Below, in pieces: positions 1 through 8,042 of a DNA stretch of 64,000 bases. The position numbers were made by a program, and so were the translations under genes. Each line of letters opens with the position of its first letter. The stretch's first letter is position 1. The DNA is taken from positions 352,044 through 416,043 of the forward strand of contig NZ_LMRS01000023.1 in NCBI RefSeq assembly GCF_001426195.1, written 5' to 3'. Source of the DNA: Sphingomonas sp. Leaf339. Its GTDB lineage: Bacteria > Pseudomonadota > Alphaproteobacteria > Sphingomonadales > Sphingomonadaceae. The notes below the pieces were generated by a model that saw only the letters and a program-made list of their open reading frames with translations, was not told the DNA's origin and made no database searches.

Positions 1-1
1 G

Positions 2-655
2 CTCAGCCTGCGGATCGCGGGGGCCGCGACCTTCTGGGGGCTGATTGCAGCGACGGCGTTCGCTTGGTTGCTGGCGCGGGTGCGGTTTCCGGGGCGGTTC
101 CTGCTCGATGCGCTGCTGCATGCTCCCTTGATATTGCCGCCGGTGGTGATCGGCTTCGTGCTGCTGATCCTGTTCGGGACGCAGGGGCCGATCGGGCGCT
201 GGCTGGACGAGGTATGGGGCATCCGGCTGGCCTTCACCGCAGCGGGGGCGTCGCTGGCGGCGGGGGTGTCCGCCTTTCCGCTGATGCTGCGTGCGGTGCG
301 GCTGTCGATCGAGGGGGTCGATCCGCGACTTGAAGAGGCGGCGCGCAGCCTGGGGGCGGGGCCGTGGGACCGGGCGTTCACGATCGTGCTGCCGCTGGCG
401 CTGCCGGGGCTGGTCGCGGCGGCGGTGGTCGGCTTCGCAGCGGCGCTGGGCGAGTTCGGGGCGGTCATCACCTTCGCCGCCAACATCCCCGGCGAGACTC
501 AGACGCTGCCGCTGGCGATCTATGCGGCGTTGCAGGTGCCGGGCGGTGAGGGCGCGGCGGCGCGGCTGTCGGGCATCTCGTTCGCGGCGGCGCTGGCGGG
601 GCTATTGCTGTCGGAGCTGTTGTTGCGGATCGGTCGTCGCCGGGCGGGGCGGTGA
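2..655 (+). CDS. modB: Molybdate ABC transporter permease ModB (5' end missing)
   Basis: This is the inner-membrane permease of the molybdate importer, which forms the channel driven by ModC. The frame is open from the first bases of the window, so the N terminus lies outside. The visible 217 residues are mostly hydrophobic helices. They contain the EAA-type loop that docks on the ATPase (EEAARSLGAGPWDRAF followed by a hydrophobic stretch), which is typical of ModB/CysT permeases. The stop overlaps the modC start in TGATG, so the two are translationally coupled. modA would be expected just upstream. The ModB rather than sulfate-permease assignment rests on the adjacent short ModC-type ATPase and is fairly firm. 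Confidence 0.9.
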   Translation, partial: LSLRIAGAATFWGLIAATAFAWLLARVRFPGRFLLDALLHAPLILPPVVIGFVLLILFGTQGPIGRWLDEVWGIRLAFTAAGASLAAGVSAFPLMLRAVRLSIEGVDPRLEEAARSLGAGPWDRAFTIVLPLALPGLVAAAVVGFAAALGEFGAVITFAANIPGETQTLPLAIYAALQVPGGEGAAARLSGISFAAALAGLLLSELLLRIGRRRAGR

Positions 656-1440
656 TGCGGGTCAGCGCGCGGCACCGGCTGGGCGAGTTCCGGCTGGACG
701 TGGCGTTCACCGGGCCGAAGGACGGCATCACCATGTTGTTCGGGCCATCGGGCGCGGGCAAGTCGGTAACGCTCGCCATCGTTGCGGGGCTGGTCCGCGC
801 GGACGCGGCGATGGTGGCGGTGGGCGACCATGTGCTGACCGACACCGCCACCCGCATCGCGGTGCCGGCGGAGCGACGGCGGATCGGCATCGTTCATCAG
901 GACGCGCGCCTGTTCCCGCATTTGTCGGTCGATCGCAACCTGACCTATGGTTGGCGGCGCGCACCCAAGGCGGCGTCGGACGGGCGGCGGATCGAGCGCG
1001 ACGCGGTGATCGAGGTGCTGGCGATCGGCCATCTGCTGGATCGCCGGCCGCTCGACCTGTCGGGCGGCGAGCGGCAGCGGGTGGCGATCGGCCGCGCACT
1101 GCTCAGTCAGCCCGACCTGCTGCTGCTCGACGAGCCGGTATCGGCGCTGGACGAGGCGCGGCGCGGCGAGGTGCTGGGCTTCATCGCCGCGCTGAAGCGG
1201 TTCGGGCTGCCGATGCTGTACGTGACCCACCGCGAGGACGAGGTCCGGCTGCTCGGCGATCATCTGGTGCGGATCGAGGCGGGGCGGGTGGTGGCCGAAG
1301 GCACGCCGGCGGCGCTGCTGCCGAGCGGGTTGGTAACGGGCGAGGCGGTGGCGCCGGGGCTGGTGCGGATCGGCGGCGAGACGATCGCCGTGCCGGGGCT
1401 GGATGCGCCGGTGGGAGCGGCGGTGCGGGTGTCGTGGTGA
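655..1440 (+). CDS. modC: Molybdate ABC transporter ATP-binding protein ModC
   Basis: This is the ATPase subunit of the molybdate importer. Walker A (GPSGAGKS, residues 30-37), the Q-loop (VHQDARLF), the signature LSGGERQR and Walker B (LLLLDEP) are all present in order. The ATG at 655 is chosen because it overlaps the modB stop as TGATG; a GTG lies one codon upstream. At 261 residues it is shorter than the roughly 350 of Escherichia coli ModC. Only a short remnant of the C-terminal molybdate-binding (TOBE/Mop) region is left, near the end (GLVRIGGETIAVPG). A free-standing Mop protein is encoded at 36.7 kb. The strand and spacing indicate a modABC operon entering from the left. Confidence 0.93.
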   Translation: MRVSARHRLGEFRLDVAFTGPKDGITMLFGPSGAGKSVTLAIVAGLVRADAAMVAVGDHVLTDTATRIAVPAERRRIGIVHQDARLFPHLSVDRNLTYGWRRAPKAASDGRRIERDAVIEVLAIGHLLDRRPLDLSGGERQRVAIGRALLSQPDLLLLDEPVSALDEARRGEVLGFIAALKRFGLPMLYVTHREDEVRLLGDHLVRIEAGRVVAEGTPAALLPSGLVTGEAVAPGLVRIGGETIAVPGLDAPVGAAVRVSW

Positions 1441-1832
1441 CGGGCGGGGCGTGTCACTATGTGGAAGGTTAGGCTAAGGTTAGGCCAACCAGTCCTATTT
1501 TTCCCGCGCGCGATGATGAGAAAGAACAGCGATCATATTGGCTCGCGGGTTACCATCATTGGGGACTGTAGGACAGCGATAGGCCGCAAACTGCAGATGA
1601 CGGATGGCGCAATTCGGGTTGCCCACTGATTTCTGCGGAGCTTCGAAAGGGCTTGGCGGTACTCGTAACGTCACTCGTGGACTTGGCTCGGGTTGGCTAC
1701 GGCAGCGGTAGCGAAAGCCGCGACATCCGCGTCGGAAATTTTTGACAGGTGCGACCCGCGCGAGGTCAAATCAGGTATTCCTGCTTCACAGCCGGACTGG
1801 CCAGGGCCCAATGGTTTCACCGTATGGCAGTT
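1441..1832. other. Gene-free stretch after modC
   Basis: About 390 bp separate modC from the convergent unknown gene. Apart from the tandem repeat at 1463-1488, no coding frame with a credible start, RNA gene or strong terminator was seen. Base composition is visibly less GC-rich than in the flanking mod genes. Confidence 0.5.
1463..1488 (+). repeat. Two-unit 11-bp tandem repeat, inverted copy at 59536-59561
   Basis: Two units of AAGGTTAGGCY stand head to tail here. The same 26 bases occur in reverse complement at 59536-59561, at the end of another gene. The copy lies 22 bp after the modC stop. The 11-bp period would put each unit on the same DNA face. Function is unknown. Confidence 0.8.
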
Positions 1833-2183
1833 CTACGATTGGATGTTGGCGGGTCCGCGCGGTGATGCGGCCAGCTGCGCCACCGGCCAAGCGAGGAGGT
1901 TACCGAGCGAAAACAGGCCAAGTAGCTGGACGACATCGCCAGCATTCGGCGTTGATCCTCCCAGCAGGGCATGCGCCGTTACCAGCGTCATGAGGGCGTT
2001 CTGCGCGACGAAGACCAGCGATGCGCGTCGGAATGCGAATGACGCGACCAGCAACGCGGCTATGGCGACCAGCGCCCATTCACCCCCTTGAGGATTGCCC
2101 AGAAACGCGGCCGCGACAATGGCGTAATCGAAAACCGCCAAACACGGCAGCGCCAGTGCACCCAGGATCGCGATGCCCCTCAT
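1833..2183 (-). CDS. Small integral membrane protein, unknown function
   Basis: The protein has 116 residues and about four hydrophobic helices (for example GIAILGALALPCLAVFDYAI near the start and LVAIAALLVASFAF in the middle). No family was recognised. The ATG at 2183 overlaps the stop of the upstream gene in ATGA, so the two genes are translationally coupled and probably work together. A longer reading frame extends upstream to 2258 but lies inside the neighbouring gene, so the coupled ATG is preferred. The real-gene call rests on the overlap, the clean membrane profile and the absence of a better frame on the other strand. Confidence 0.6.
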   Translation of the reverse strand: MRGIAILGALALPCLAVFDYAIVAAAFLGNPQGGEWALVAIAALLVASFAFRRASLVFVAQNALMTLVTAHALLGGSTPNAGDVVQLLGLFSLGNLLAWPVAQLAASPRGPANIQS

Positions 2184-2881
2184 CGCCGCCCTCTCAGCGC
2201 CGCGGCGAAGATCGCCGGCGCATTCTCGGTCCAGACCTGCGCCACGCGCGATCGCCACAGCACTCCGGTAGCGGTCGACTGTAGCGCGGCATTGCCTTCG
2301 CCATAGGTTATCAGTTCCACCCGGCCATCCGCGCGCAAACGGCCAAATCGGAGAACGAAACCTTCGTCCATCGCGTGCTGTCCCTTGATCGTATAATTGA
2401 TGATCGTCAGGCTGCGGTGCGGGTCGGTAGATGGAATGGTGTAGGTGTTGACCAGATTATCGCCTCCGTCCCACGGCACCAGTGGTCCGACGTCGTTAAG
2501 CGTACCGATACCTGAAGGTGCGCCGTCCCGTCCCGGCGTCGGATCAGCAGCCAACGCTTGGCCGACGAGCAGTAGGCCCGCCGCATTCGATAGCGTCGCG
2601 GGTGCAAGATTCACCACAAGATAATCGTGTGAGAAGAAACCGGGCGAGAAACCTTCTGCACCAACATTGTTTGGCAATGTGAAGCTGGGAAAGTCCGACC
2701 GCTCGGGATTGACCAGGATGCGTCCATTCCTGACTTCGGCGCGGGCAAGTTGTATCGGTGGTCCAGACGTGAAGCGCGGATCAGCCACAATTCGCCGGAG
2801 GGCCATTTCGGCCGACTGTCGGGTGCCGCTCGGCGTGTCCAGCCGTGCCGCGATCAGGGATGCCGCGCTTTGCCTGAACAC
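2180..2881 (-). CDS. Conserved-looking protein of unknown function
   Basis: The gene encodes 233 residues starting at a GTG preceded five bases upstream by AGGAG, which supports this start. There is no signal peptide or membrane helix. The middle and C-terminal parts (LTIINYTIKGQHAMDEGFV, FGRLRADGRVELITYGEG) read like a beta-rich soluble domain, but no family was recognised. It is the first gene of a two-gene unit with the membrane protein that follows (ATGA overlap). Its composition is less GC-rich than the neighbouring inositol genes, consistent with an accessory origin. The frame stays open upstream to about 2965 without a better start codon, so an N-terminally eroded gene cannot be excluded. 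Confidence 0.55.
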   Translation of the reverse strand: MFRQSAASLIAARLDTPSGTRQSAEMALRRIVADPRFTSGPPIQLARAEVRNGRILVNPERSDFPSFTLPNNVGAEGFSPGFFSHDYLVVNLAPATLSNAAGLLLVGQALAADPTPGRDGAPSGIGTLNDVGPLVPWDGGDNLVNTYTIPSTDPHRSLTIINYTIKGQHAMDEGFVLRFGRLRADGRVELITYGEGNAALQSTATGVLWRSRVAQVWTENAPAIFAAALRGRR

Positions 2882-3105
2882 GACCGCTCCTATTCTGACA
2901 GGCGAAAGAGTATGGGTAGTGGCCCCATCCCTGTCAAACCACGTCGTCGCCAGGCGTATAGTTCACGTTACCGGGCAAGTAGGACAAACCCGTTCATCGC
3001 CATTCCAATGGCAAGAGACTCAACGAGTTCAGAGAAGTTTGCTGGATCCAAAAAAACAACTAGCTTTTCCGAACCCCGCTGAACGACCGTCCAGCACCGC
3101 CGATA

Positions 3106-3813
3106 TCAGGCGGCCAGGGCCAGCCGCCACGCCTCGGCCTTCGCCAGTGCGGGCGCGTCGTCGACGTCGATCCAGTCGAGGTCGCTGCAATCGACCACAT
3201 GGGCGCGGCGATCGGCGGCGAGGAGGCGCATGCCTTCGGTGAGGGAGGGGGCGCCGAGGCTGCCGAGCGCGGCGAACAGGCGGGGGCCGATCGCGAAGAC
3301 GCCGGTGTCGTAGCAGTCGGCGTCCGCCATGCCCTTGCCGATCGCGACGATGTCGTCGCCATCGGTCTTCACCCAGGTCACGTCGTCGGGATCGACCCAG
3401 GGGTGGCCGATGCGGCGATCGATGCCGAGGGTTGCGCCATCGCCGATGCCCGTGGTGGCAAGGCGGGCGTAGAGAGCGGGGGCGACGAGGTGGTCGCACA
3501 TCGCCAGCACCGCCGGTTCGCCGGCCAGCGCAGGGGCGGCGGCGAGGACGGAGACACCGTTGGGCTCGCGGTGGTCGCGGGTCATCACCGTCTCCACCGC
3601 CAGCGGCCAGGCGCGGCCGGCGAGGTGCGCCGCGATCGGCTCCGCGCCGTAACCCAGCACGACGATCGCCCGCGTCAGCCCCGCCTCGGCCATGCCGGTC
3701 AGGGCATGGTCGATCAATGGCCGGCCGGCGACCGGGCAGAGCGGCTTGTACGGCGCCGCCGGTCGCAGCCGGCTACCATAGCCGGCGGCGAGCAGGACGG
3801 CGTTGCGGATCAT
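3106..3813 (-). CDS. Sugar-phosphate nucleotidyltransferase, probable CTP:inositol-1-phosphate cytidylyltransferase
   Basis: This is a 235-residue single-domain nucleotidyltransferase. The N-terminal motif LLAAGYGSRLRP with downstream PYKPLCPV is the nucleotide-binding signature, and MCDH near residue 108 supplies the metal-binding aspartate. It lies 15 bp after an inositol-3-phosphate synthase gene, which itself follows a CDP-alcohol phosphotransferase. In archaea such as Archaeoglobus an enzyme of this family is fused to that phosphotransferase and makes CDP-inositol from CTP and inositol-1-phosphate. The same role is inferred here from gene order, not from a diagnostic residue. A generic MobA-like or sugar nucleotidyltransferase is the alternative. 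It is the last gene of the minus-strand unit. Confidence 0.75.
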   Translation of the reverse strand: MIRNAVLLAAGYGSRLRPAAPYKPLCPVAGRPLIDHALTGMAEAGLTRAIVVLGYGAEPIAAHLAGRAWPLAVETVMTRDHREPNGVSVLAAAPALAGEPAVLAMCDHLVAPALYARLATTGIGDGATLGIDRRIGHPWVDPDDVTWVKTDGDDIVAIGKGMADADCYDTGVFAIGPRLFAALGSLGAPSLTEGMRLLAADRRAHVVDCSDLDWIDVDDAPALAKAEAWRLALAA

Positions 3814-3828
3814 CGCGTCGTTATCCCG

Positions 3829-4920
3829 TCAGGCGGCCGCGATGAACTTCTCGACCTCTAGCTGGGCGAGGTCGTCGGTCATCTGGGTGCGAGGGTGCTT
3901 GCAGAAATAGGCGCTGGCGGGGTCGATGACACCGCCGATGCCGCGATCCTTGGCGATCTTCGCACAGCGGATCATGTCGATCGCGACGCCGGCGGAATTG
4001 GGCGAATCCTCGACCGAGAGGCGTAGTTCCAGGTTCATCGGCACGCCGCCGAACAACTGGCCTTCCATGCGCAGGAAGCAGACCTTGTTGTCGTTCTGCC
4101 ACGGCACATAATCCGACGGGCCGATATGGACGTTGTCGTCGTCGAGGCGTTCGGCGGCGACCGATTGCACGGCCTCGGTCTTGGAGATCTTCTTTGATTC
4201 CAGACGGCGATGGTTCGACATGTTCAGGAAGTCGGTGTTGCCGCCGGTGTTCAGCTGGTAGGTGCGGTCCAGCTTCACGCCGCGCTTGGCGAACAGGTCG
4301 GTCAGCACGCGGTGCACGATGGTCGCGCCGAGCTGGGCCTTGATGTCGTCACCGACGATGGCGACGCCGGCATCCTCGAACCGCTTGGCCCAGACCGGGT
4401 TCGACGCGATGAAGACGGGGATGTTGTTGACGAAGGCGACACCGGCTTCCAGCGCGCATTCGGCGTAGAATTCGGTGGCTTCCTGCGAACCTACCGGCAG
4501 ATAGTTCATCAGGACGTCGGCGCCCGTTGCCTTCAGCTCGGCAATCACGTCTTCCTTCGACGGCTGCGTGTCGTTGGCGACGATGAAGGTGCGGTCGTCC
4601 TTGTAATCGGCCATGTGCTCGGCGACGCCGTCCAGCACCTTGCCCATCTTGACGACGGTGCCGGTGGCGGGAAGGTTGGCGGCGAAGACGGCGGTGCAGT
4701 TGGGCTTGGCGAAGACCGCCTCGGCCACGTCCTTGCCGACCTTGCGCGCATCGACGTCCCATGCGGCCACGACCTTGATGTCGCTGGGGCGGTAGCCGCC
4801 GACTTCCCAATGCATCAGACCGACGGCGTCATTGGTCCCTTCGCCATAATGCTCCAGCCCCTGAACGAGCGAGCTTGCGCAGTTGCCGATGCCGACGATG
4901 GCGATCCGGATGTTGGCCAT
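3829..4920 (-). CDS. ino1: Inositol-3-phosphate synthase (MIPS)
   Basis: The enzyme converts glucose-6-phosphate to L-myo-inositol-1-phosphate with NAD as recycled cofactor. The 363-residue length matches the compact bacterial (mycobacterial Ino1) form. The NAD-binding motif GIGNCASSLVQG sits at residues 11-22. Conserved MIPS blocks follow, including NYLPVGSQEATEFYAE and the region LNTGGNTDFLNM. The start ATG is 7 bp after the stop of the CDP-alcohol phosphotransferase, and the cytidylyltransferase gene follows after 15 bp, giving a tight three-gene operon. MIPS provides the inositol phosphate that the two partners would activate and transfer. Confidence 0.93.
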   Translation of the reverse strand: MANIRIAIVGIGNCASSLVQGLEHYGEGTNDAVGLMHWEVGGYRPSDIKVVAAWDVDARKVGKDVAEAVFAKPNCTAVFAANLPATGTVVKMGKVLDGVAEHMADYKDDRTFIVANDTQPSKEDVIAELKATGADVLMNYLPVGSQEATEFYAECALEAGVAFVNNIPVFIASNPVWAKRFEDAGVAIVGDDIKAQLGATIVHRVLTDLFAKRGVKLDRTYQLNTGGNTDFLNMSNHRRLESKKISKTEAVQSVAAERLDDDNVHIGPSDYVPWQNDNKVCFLRMEGQLFGGVPMNLELRLSVEDSPNSAGVAIDMIRCAKIAKDRGIGGVIDPASAYFCKHPRTQMTDDLAQLEVEKFIAAA

Positions 4921-4927
4921 TACAGTC

Positions 4928-5794
4928 CTATTCCTTGACGAGATAACGCGCCGGCGCTTCGGCCGGGGCGGGAGAAGTTGAATTCAGCAGCGACCGTTCG
5001 ACCCGGCGATGCCAGGCGAGACCGGCAACCGCGATCAGCGTGAGAGGCACGATTTCGAACCACCAGAAGATGCGTGGATCGCCGATCAGGCAGGCGATGA
5101 AGATCATCCCGACGCGGACATTGGCGGTTTCCAGCGACAGCAGCCGCATCGGTGGCACGGCGGCGGCACCATAGCGCGCGCCCAGCACCTGCGGTTCGGG
5201 CGACGCGGCGAGGCGATGTTCGAATGCGCGCGCCAGCCGATCGGGGCTGCCGGCGAACCAGTCGTACAAGCGGACCAAGCCGCTGTCGCTGGCCGGCGTC
5301 GTGGAGGCGACCAGCGCCGTTCCCTTGATCCGGCGGTGGAATCGGCTGCGCTCGCCCTCATACAGGCTCGACTGCACGGCATGGGCGGCACCGGCGGCGA
5401 AGGCGAGGACCCAGCCACCGACCGTGCCGACCTCGATCGCCAGCACGACATAGATCAGAGCGAAGACACCGTGATCGCACAGGCCATCGAGCATCCGGCC
5501 GAGCGGGCTGGCGGTGCCGGTCGCGCGCGCGACCATGCCGTCCAGACCGTCGGCGACCAGCCAGCCGACCGACAGGACCAGGCCCAGCACCGCCAGCGGC
5601 CACGCATCGAACCGTGCATAGGCCAGTGCCGCCGCCGCCCCCAGCACCAGTCCCGCGACCGACACCGCATTGGCCGAGATGCCGCGCGCAAGAGTCCACG
5701 GCAGCAGCAGGCGGCTGGTGGGATGGATCAGCCAGAGATTGGAAGGGTCCTCGATCCGGCGATCGCGCGATCCATCCGGTGGAGGCACTGTCAT
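4928..5794 (-). CDS. CDP-alcohol phosphatidyltransferase family enzyme, candidate CDP-inositol-dependent transferase
   Basis: This is a 288-residue membrane enzyme with the full family signature: D82, D85-G86, A89-R90, G99, D103 and D107 (DGLDGMVAR and GRMLDGLCD). Several hydrophobic helices flank the motif. Known members join a CDP-activated alcohol to an acceptor hydroxyl. The neighbours make inositol-1-phosphate and, by inference, CDP-inositol, so the likely reaction is transfer of phosphoinositol to inositol-1-phosphate (as in archaeal di-myo-inositol-phosphate-phosphate synthase) or to a lipid or glycan acceptor. Phosphatidylinositol synthase using CDP-diacylglycerol is the main alternative. 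The 43-bp gap to upstream nadE allows co-transcription. Confidence 0.82.
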   Translation of the reverse strand: MTVPPPDGSRDRRIEDPSNLWLIHPTSRLLLPWTLARGISANAVSVAGLVLGAAAALAYARFDAWPLAVLGLVLSVGWLVADGLDGMVARATGTASPLGRMLDGLCDHGVFALIYVVLAIEVGTVGGWVLAFAAGAAHAVQSSLYEGERSRFHRRIKGTALVASTTPASDSGLVRLYDWFAGSPDRLARAFEHRLAASPEPQVLGARYGAAAVPPMRLLSLETANVRVGMIFIACLIGDPRIFWWFEIVPLTLIAVAGLAWHRRVERSLLNSTSPAPAEAPARYLVKE

Positions 5795-5837
5795 AGGCTG
5801 GCGACAATGCGCCCGTGCGCGATTTATTTCAAGATGG

Positions 5838-7883
5838 TTACGGCAGGTTGACGTTCAGTTCATCGATCCACACCTGCGCCGTGCCGTCGGACGGGGCGCG
5901 CCAGTCGCCCCGCGGGCTGACCGCGCCGCCGGCCGACACCTTGGGGCCGTTGGGCAAAGCGGACCGTTTGAACTGGCTGGTCTGGAAGAAGCGATAGCAG
6001 AATTTCTCCAGCCAGTGGCGGATCGTCGGCAGGTCATAGGCGACACGCGCGTCCGCCGGGAAGTCCGCCGGCCAGCGGCCCGCATCCACGTCGCGCCAGG
6101 CGTGCCACGCCAGGAACGCGATCTTCGACGGGGCTAGGCCGTGGCGCAGCACGTAATGCGCGAAGAAGTCGTTGAGCGCGTACGGGCCGATCATCGACTC
6201 GGTCGATTGCAGCGCGCCGTCCGCGCCCGCCGGCACCAGCTCGGGCGAGATCTCCTGCGCCAGGATCGCGGCGAGCACATCGTTGGTCGCCGCATCATAC
6301 TGGCCGTCGCGGATGCACCAGCGGATCAGGAACTGGATCAGCGTCTTGGGCACGCCGGTGTTGACCGCATAATGGCTCATCTGGTCGCCGACGCCATAGG
6401 TGCACCAGCCGAGCGCCATCTCGCTCAGATCGCCCGTGCCCAGCACGATGCCGGCGCGCTGGTTGGCGAGGCGGAACAGGTAATCGGTGCGCAGCCCCGC
6501 CTGCACGTTCTCGAACGTCACATCATATTGCGGTTCACCGTCGGCGAAGGGGTGGCCGATGTCGCCGAGCATCTGGCGGGCGGCGGGGCGGATATCGATC
6601 TCGTCGGCGGTGCAGCCCAGCGCGCGCATCAGCGCCCAGGCATTGGCCTTCGTCCCCTCGCCGGTGGCGAAGCCGGGCAGGGTGAAGGCCAGGATATCGG
6701 CGCGCGGGCGACCCAGCCGGTCCATCGCCTTGGCCGCGACGATCAGCGCGTGGGTGGAATCCAGGCCGCCAGAGACGCCGATCACCAGCGTCTTCGCCTG
6801 CGCCGCTTCCAGCCGCTTCGCCAGTGCCTCGACCTGGATGTTGAACGCTTCGAAACAGTCGGCGTCGCGCCCGGCGGGATCGTTGGGGACGAAGGGGAAG
6901 CGGCGGACGGCGCGTTCGAGACCGTGGTCGCCGACATCCTCACCGTGTGCGAAGCCGATGCGGCGGAAGCGGGTTTCGAGGTGGCCGGCAAACATCGCGG
7001 CGTCATTGAAGGTGCCGAAGCGGCTGCGCTCTTGCGCCAGTCGTTCGGTGTCGATGTCGGCGACGGTCAGGTGCGGTTCGCGTGAGAAGCGGGGCGATTC
7101 GGCGATCTGTTCGCCCAGTTCGTGGATCAGGCCCTGCCCGTCCCACGCGACGTCGGTGGTGCTCTCACCGATCCCGGCGGCGGCATAGACATAGGCGCAG
7201 ACGCCGCGCGCCGATTGCGCGGCCGCCAGCATCGCCCGCTCGCGCGCCTTGCCGATGACGATATTGGACGCCGACAGGTTGCAGCAGATCAGCGCCCCGG
7301 CCAGCGCGCCCATCGTCGAGGGCGGGGTGGGCGCCCAGTAATCCTCGCAGATTTCGGCGTGGAAGGTGAAGAAGGGCAGGTCGGTGGCCGCGAAGATCAG
7401 GTCGGGGCCGAACGGCACATCCTCGCCATCGATCTCGATCGTCAGGCCGGTGAGGCCGCCGCCGCTCGCGAACCAGCGCTTTTCGTAATATTCGCGGTAA
7501 TTGGGCAGAAACGTCTTGGGCACGACGCCCAGCACCCGGCCGCGCGCGATCGCGACCGCGCAATTGTACAGCCGGCCGTTCCGCTGGAGCGCGGCGCCGA
7601 CGAGCAGCACGGGTTTCAGGTCGACGCTGGCCGCGACCACCGCCGCGATCGCATCTCGCGTCGCGCGCTGTTGTGCGGATTGCAGGTGGAGGTCGTCGAT
7701 CGCGTAGCTGGTGAGGTTCAGTTCGGGGAATACCACCAGATCGACCCCGCGCGCATCCGCGTCCCGCGCCAGCGCGATCGTCGCCGCTGCATTGGCGCGC
7801 GTGTCGCCGACGCTGGCGCCGGGCGTGGCGGCGGCGACGCGCACCATACGCTGGCGGTGGAGCGAGTAGAACGGGTGGGTCAT
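5838..7883 (-). CDS. nadE: Glutamine-hydrolysing NAD+ synthase
   Basis: The enzyme makes NAD+ from nicotinic acid adenine dinucleotide, ATP and glutamine-derived ammonia. Its N-terminal nitrilase-type amidase domain carries the E-K-C triad (FPELNLTSY, the lysine in PKTFLPNYREYY, and AEICEDYW). The C-terminal synthetase domain carries the pyrophosphate loop SGGLDST. The 681 residues from ATG 7883 match the two-domain form known from Mycobacterium. An upstream in-frame start at 7919 would add 12 residues but is less likely. NAD is the MIPS cofactor, and nadE heads the minus-strand run that includes ino1, though that link may be coincidental. Confidence 0.95.
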   Translation of the reverse strand: MTHPFYSLHRQRMVRVAAATPGASVGDTRANAAATIALARDADARGVDLVVFPELNLTSYAIDDLHLQSAQQRATRDAIAAVVAASVDLKPVLLVGAALQRNGRLYNCAVAIARGRVLGVVPKTFLPNYREYYEKRWFASGGGLTGLTIEIDGEDVPFGPDLIFAATDLPFFTFHAEICEDYWAPTPPSTMGALAGALICCNLSASNIVIGKARERAMLAAAQSARGVCAYVYAAAGIGESTTDVAWDGQGLIHELGEQIAESPRFSREPHLTVADIDTERLAQERSRFGTFNDAAMFAGHLETRFRRIGFAHGEDVGDHGLERAVRRFPFVPNDPAGRDADCFEAFNIQVEALAKRLEAAQAKTLVIGVSGGLDSTHALIVAAKAMDRLGRPRADILAFTLPGFATGEGTKANAWALMRALGCTADEIDIRPAARQMLGDIGHPFADGEPQYDVTFENVQAGLRTDYLFRLANQRAGIVLGTGDLSEMALGWCTYGVGDQMSHYAVNTGVPKTLIQFLIRWCIRDGQYDAATNDVLAAILAQEISPELVPAGADGALQSTESMIGPYALNDFFAHYVLRHGLAPSKIAFLAWHAWRDVDAGRWPADFPADARVAYDLPTIRHWLEKFCYRFFQTSQFKRSALPNGPKVSAGGAVSPRGDWRAPSDGTAQVWIDELNVNLP

Positions 7884-7986
7884 GATGAGGCTTCTACCCG
7901 ATTTGACCGATCGCACCACGCCCCCGCGATCGTAGTCAAAAGAGCCACGGCCGATTATCTGACGCCCGCGGCGACCACGTTCCCGT

Positions 7987-8040
7987 CCCCGCGTCCGGGG
8001 TGTTCAAGACCGGGACGGCCCGGCAGCCTGAAGGAGGCTG
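7987..8040 (+). promoter_or_regulatory. Hairpin leader of the SMR exporter gene, candidate guanidine-II (mini-ykkC) riboswitch
   Basis: Two 14-nt hairpins with 5-bp stems and 4-nt loops lie 9 nt apart: CCCCG-CGTC-CGGGG (7987-8000) and CCGGG-ACGG-CCCGG (8010-8023). A third stem, CAGCCT/AGGCTG (8024-8040), contains the Shine-Dalgarno AAGGAGG. Guanidine-II riboswitches are paired hairpins with ACGR loops located just before sugE/gdx ribosome-binding sites. The second loop fits exactly; the first (CGTC) does not, so the identification is tentative. Confidence 0.45.
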
Positions 8041-8042
8041 TC

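Noticed and set aside
4928..5794. Phosphatidylglycerophosphate or phosphatidylcholine synthase
   Set aside because: The CDP-alcohol motif alone would allow it, but the tight operon with inositol-3-phosphate synthase and a cytidylyltransferase favours an inositol substrate.
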